Below are positions 60,736 to 64,000 of a stretch of DNA of 64,000 nt, in pieces (positions within the stretch are counted from its first letter, which is position 1; every line of letters starts with the position of its first letter). Location of the stretch: NCBI GenBank assembly GCA_963793025.1, contig CAWBYL010000006.1, positions 62,001 to 126,000 on the forward strand, in the 5' to 3' direction. The notes beneath the pieces were generated by a model. The model was given only the letters and a program-made list of their open reading frames with translations, searched no databases and had not been told where the DNA came from. Position numbers and translations under genes: made by a program. The stretch comes from CAWBYL01 sp963793025. GTDB taxonomy: Bacteria; Actinomycetota; Acidimicrobiia; Acidimicrobiales; Acidimicrobilacustridaceae.

Positions 60736-61590
60736 CTAGCCGTCGGCCTGGCCGCCGAGGTTCCACGGCCCCCACTCGACCTCCTCGCCCTCGACGGCGA
60801 GGCGGACGGGCACGGGTGTTCCGCTCCTCGCTCGGAGCATCCGGTCGAGGTCGTCGTCGGTCCGGCCCGGCGCATGGTGGAAGAGCAGCACCTCACCGAC
60901 CGCGCCCTCGACGCCGAGGGCGATGGCCTCGGACCACGTCGAGTGGCCGTAGCGCGCCGCGGTCGCCTGCTCGTCGTCGCTGAACTGAGCGTCGTGGATC
61001 ATGAGGTCGGTACCCCGGACCAGGTCGACGACCGCCGCCCGGGCTTCGGCCGTGGCCGCGGGCCGGTGGTCCGGCAGGTAGGCGAAGCTGGCGCCTCCCT
61101 CTTCGACCCGGTAGGCGAAGGTCCGTCCACCCTTGTGGGGTATGCCCAGGGCCCGGACGGTGAAGCCGCTGAGGACGTGGGTGCCCTCGTCGATCGTCTC
61201 GAACGACCACGATCCGCCGAGCTCGTCGGGGGCGATGGGGAAGTGGGGCGGCGACATGGCCCGACCCATCAGGTCGAGGGCCGACTCGCCCGTGCCGGCA
61301 TCGGGCATCACCAGCCGGACCCGGGCGCCGTCGCGGTCCGCGGCGGCGAAGAAGGGGAGTCCCTGCGTGTGGTCCCAGTGCAGGTGCGTGAGGGCGATCG
61401 TCCCCCGGAAGGCCTGACCGTCGAGAAGGTCGGTCACCTTCCGGATTCCGGTGCCGGCGTCGAGCAGGAGCGTCGGGCGTTCGGACTCAGCCGGCGTCAC
61501 GGCCACGCTCGACGTGTGCCCACCGGTGCGGACGAACTCGGCACCCGGGGCCGGTGTGGAGCCTCGAACACCACAGAGGTGGACCTTCAC
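60736..61590 (-). CDS. MBL-fold metallo-hydrolase (cyclic-nucleotide phosphodiesterase-like)
   Basis: 284 residues: N-terminal KVHLCGVRGSTPAPG, metal motif THLHWDHTQG (H69, H71, D73, H74), and further ligand candidates in LPDH, MIHDAQF and FHHAPG. MBL enzymes of this shape include PhnP-like and class II cyclic-nucleotide phosphodiesterase-like hydrolases; I cannot separate these by eye. Its ATG overlaps the stop of the cNMP-binding gene (61587-61590), so the two are coupled. Confidence 0.82.
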   Translation of the reverse strand: MKVHLCGVRGSTPAPGAEFVRTGGHTSSVAVTPAESERPTLLLDAGTGIRKVTDLLDGQAFRGTIALTHLHWDHTQGLPFFAAADRDGARVRLVMPDAGTGESALDLMGRAMSPPHFPIAPDELGGSWSFETIDEGTHVLSGFTVRALGIPHKGGRTFAYRVEEGGASFAYLPDHRPAATAEARAAVVDLVRGTDLMIHDAQFSDDEQATAARYGHSTWSEAIALGVEGAVGEVLLFHHAPGRTDDDLDRMLRARSGTPVPVRLAVEGEEVEWGPWNLGGQADG

Positions 61591-62612
61591 CCGGCCCCGG
61601 TCAGCGGTCCGCCCGGGGTCGGAGCGTCCTCACGTCGGTGGCCGGCCTCGACGTCGGCCAGGCGGGCCGGGTCGAGTTGGTCGGGCCGCACCACCGCCAC
61701 CTTGGCCTTGGTGAGGGCGCGCAGGGTCGAGGTGCGGGTGCCGCCGCCCAGAGCGGCCCGCTCACCGAGGATGGCTCCGGGCCCGACCTCGGCGATCGCC
61801 TCACCGTCCACCTCGACGGACAGCACTCCGTTGAGGAGGAGGAAGACGTCGTCGTCCTCGCCGCCCTGCTCGGTGAGCAGCGCCCCCGCCTTGAGGGCAC
61901 GCGTCGCCGGCTTCTCACCGCCGTGCATGATGCGATCGGCCAGGTCTCGCTCGAGCGCGGTCTCGACCGTGGTCACCAGCGCCGGTGTGTCCTGGTCTCC
62001 CCACGGTGTGTGCTTGCCGAAGGCGTGACGCCACCAGTCCTTGAAGTCGGCCAGCCCCGCCTTGGCCGCCAGCCGGCGGTCGGGTCCGTACACCCAGTGC
62101 CGAGGAAAGGTGCTGGCACCCAGCAGCTCGAAGTCCGAGCGGCCGTCGGTGTGGATCGTGAGGCTGAGGGTCGACCAGACCGTCGGGGCCTCGAACTTCA
62201 CGAACGGCGCGCGGTTCACCCGGCGAGGCGCCGGAACCGCGGTGTGACCGCCGACGGTCTGCACGAAGCGCGCCGACGTGGGACCGATCTCCGGTGGCTG
62301 CTGGATGTCGGGAAAGGCGATGGCGGCGAAGGTGGAGCCCCGCCCGCCGAGGCGGACGGTCGTGGCCCCCATGACGATCCCCCCGCAGTAGCCGGCGTCG
62401 ACGATGCGTCCGTCCTCGACGTCCACCCAGGCCGAGAGGTCGTTGGCGAAGCGGAAGCTGTCGCTCTCCTTCAGCGCGTCCAGATCGTCGATGACGTCCG
62501 GTGGCGGCGGGTCGTAGTGCGTGAACCCGGACGCGAAGATCGCCTTGTTGAGGCCGGTCACCGCCTCGGAGGGGATCCACGACAGGCTCGTCACGCTCGC
62601 TTCTCGGCGCAT
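61587..62612 (-). CDS. Cyclic-nucleotide-binding domain protein
   Basis: 341 residues. C-terminal ~215-315 is a CNBD: ALLTEQGGEDDDVFLLLNGVLSVEVDGEAIAEVGPGAILGERAALGGGTRTSTLRALTKAKVAVV, with the phosphate-binding cassette GERAALGGGTRTSTL (Glu and Arg as in cAMP sites). The N-terminal ~200 residues are a domain I do not recognise (SWIPSEAVTGLNKAIFASGFTHYDPPPPDVI; FPRHWVYGPDRRLAAKAGLADFKDWW). No DNA-binding domain, so not a CRP-type regulator. ATG preceded by GAGGAGG. Confidence 0.85.
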   Translation of the reverse strand: MRREASVTSLSWIPSEAVTGLNKAIFASGFTHYDPPPPDVIDDLDALKESDSFRFANDLSAWVDVEDGRIVDAGYCGGIVMGATTVRLGGRGSTFAAIAFPDIQQPPEIGPTSARFVQTVGGHTAVPAPRRVNRAPFVKFEAPTVWSTLSLTIHTDGRSDFELLGASTFPRHWVYGPDRRLAAKAGLADFKDWWRHAFGKHTPWGDQDTPALVTTVETALERDLADRIMHGGEKPATRALKAGALLTEQGGEDDDVFLLLNGVLSVEVDGEAIAEVGPGAILGERAALGGGTRTSTLRALTKAKVAVVRPDQLDPARLADVEAGHRREDAPTPGGPLTGAG

Positions 62613-62780
62613 GGTCGATCCTCCTCATCGGCTCGCTCGACCCGATGGCCGGGCTCTGTTCGGACCGTACCGAGCCGGGCTCCCACCGCCGAGGGCGCCA
62701 TCCGGTGGCTCGTGGGGGGTGCTGGCACCCGTGAGTCCGGGGTCCTGGCGCCCTTCCGCCGGCCGGCCCGATGGACGCAA

Positions 62781-64000
62781 ATGGAACCCGTGGAGCGGAT
62801 CACGGTCTTCCTGGCCGACGACAACCTCATCGTTCGAGAGGGCGTGCGCGCCCTGCTCGGGATCGAGGACGACCTCGAGGTCGTGGGGGTGGCCGCCGAC
62901 TACGACGAGCTCGTCGCCGGTGCCGACGCGATCGGCACCACAGGTCGTCGTCACCGACATCCGGATGCCGCCCAACTTCCAGAACGAGGGCATCGAAGCG
63001 GCGAAGGTCGTCCGCAAGCTCCACCCCGGCACCGGGGTGGTGATCCTCTCGCAGTACGACGAACCCGAGTACGCCATCTCCCTGCTGGCCGAGGGCGCCG
63101 CCGGCTACGCCTACCTGCTGAAGGATCGGGTGAGTGACGGCAACCGGTTGGCCCGGGCCATCCGGGAGGTGGCCACCGGCGGATCGATGCTCGATCCCGA
63201 GATCGTCGCCGCGCTGGTCTCGCCGGTTCGTGACGACGGTGACCTCTCGGCGGAGGAGGACCTCCTCCTCGAACAGGTGGCGGCCGGCCGGCCGGTGAAG
63301 GCGATCGCCTCCACGATGCAGACCACCCCCGAGGCGGTGAACGACGCCATCGAGGAGCTGTTCCTCACGCTCGCCCACGGGGCCAGCGCCGGTCGGGAGA
63401 GTGCGCTGCGCCGCCTGCGCCTGTTGCAGAAGGCGATCCTCGACCGTGAGGAGCAGGGTGAGACGCTGAGCCGCCTGCTCCCCGGCGGTCTGGCCGAGAA
63501 GCTGCGCAGCGATCGTGGGGCGATCGACCGGACCGAGCGGCTGACCGTGACCGTGCTGATGTCGGACGTCCGGGGCTACACGGGCATCGCCGAGGTGACC
63601 GATCCGACGGTGCTGGCCCGCCAGCTGAACAACCACCGGGCCGAGATGAACGCGGCGATCCTGGACGAGGGCGGCACGGTCATGCAGTACGTGGGTGACG
63701 CGGTGATGGCGGTGTTCGGGGCGCCGTTCCCCCAAGCCGACCACGCGACCCGGGCGGTGGCGGCGGCGTGTGCGATGCACCGCCGCCAGGGCCTGCTCGA
63801 CGAGAAGTGGGCCACCGAGGACCTGTCGTCGTTCGGGCTCGGCATCGGTCTGTCCACGGGCGACGTCGCCGCCGCCATGCTGGGCAGCGACGAGCGCCTC
63901 GAGTACACGCTGGTGGGCGACACGGTGAACCTGGCCCAGCGGCTCCAGGACCTCGCCCGGCCCTCGGGCGTGACCGTCCTGAGCGGGGCGACGCTCGCCG
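62781..64000 (+). pseudogene. Receiver + HTH-like + class III nucleotide cyclase (frameshifted; 3' end outside window)
   Basis: Receiver domain starts VERITVFLADDNLIVREGVRALLGIEDDLEVVGVAADYDELVAGADAIGT and then loses frame; from base 62941 the next frame gives QVVVTDIRMPP (phospho-acceptor Asp at 62956) and continues to the window end. Removing one base within 62935-62940 restores continuity. After the receiver comes an HTH-like stretch (LSAEEDLLLEQVAAGRPVKAIAST), then a cyclase domain: VLMSDVRGYTGIAE (metal Asp), GGTVMQYVGDAVMAVFGAP (second metal Asp) and LEYTLVGDTVNLAQRLQ (adenine-site Asp, catalytic Asn/Arg). Divergent from the cNMP-binding/MBL operon. ATG 62781 or GTG 62790 start. Confidence 0.85.

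Overview
This window is about 70% G+C and comes from a high-GC actinobacterium. Class Acidimicrobiia is the likeliest placement. The supporting signs are F420-type oxidoreductases, myo-inositol-1-phosphate synthase (mycothiol pathway), TTGTCCACA-type DnaA boxes, many GTG starts with TANNNT hexamers 6-8 nt upstream (leaderless transcripts), and a surface protein carrying the ~115-residue 'xxRVLDTR ... VVDVxGWF' repeats that I associate with this class. The taxonomic call is inference; no rRNA or tRNA gene was recognised.

Layout. 1-6300: end of a class A penicillin-binding protein, panB, a DUF192 lipoprotein, then rpsF-ssb-rpsR-rplI and dnaB, with DnaA-box-like sites before dnaB. 6300-20500: SemiSWEET-like protein, an F420/mycothiol-type DinB-fold protein, an ABC-2 exporter, an APC permease translationally coupled to a very large fusion of lysyl-tRNA synthetase + metallophosphoesterase + MprF-type lysyl-phosphatidylglycerol synthase, then a serine hydrolase, an ECF sigma factor with a SnoaL tail, two F420-type enzymes and a cold-shock protein. 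20500-33600: a single-chain asymmetric ABC exporter, PIG-L deacetylase and ino1 divergent from a LysR regulator, a SigE-family sigma factor flanked by two related membrane proteins, CsbD, purU, and a MarR regulator. 33600-43300: a catabolic island with a molybdenum hydroxylase (both subunits frameshifted), Rieske oxygenase, two-domain CaiB CoA-transferase, SDR, LLM oxidoreductase and enoyl-CoA hydratase. 43300-52200: DUF1697, zwf, VOC protein, a secreted arylsulfotransferase-like protein, a Coq4-like protein and ilvA. 52400-55800: ECF sigma factor divergent from an anti-sigma/SCO/PCuAC/cupredoxin/TlpA operon, i.e. copper delivery to cytochrome oxidase. 55800-64000: oxidoreductases, a DNA glycosylase bracketed by two near-identical palindromes, and a possible cyclic-nucleotide circuit (MBL hydrolase, cNMP-binding protein, divergent receiver-cyclase).

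Most notable: (i) the LysRS-phosphoesterase-MprF fusion, whose domain order is the reverse of mycobacterial LysX and which has an extra enzyme domain in the middle; (ii) two families of ~50 bp palindromic repeats; (iii) four single-base frameshifts in otherwise well-conserved genes, all of the same sign (one extra base in the coding direction), which looks like an insertion-biased sequencing artefact but would disable four genes if real; (iv) the sigma-controlled copper operon.
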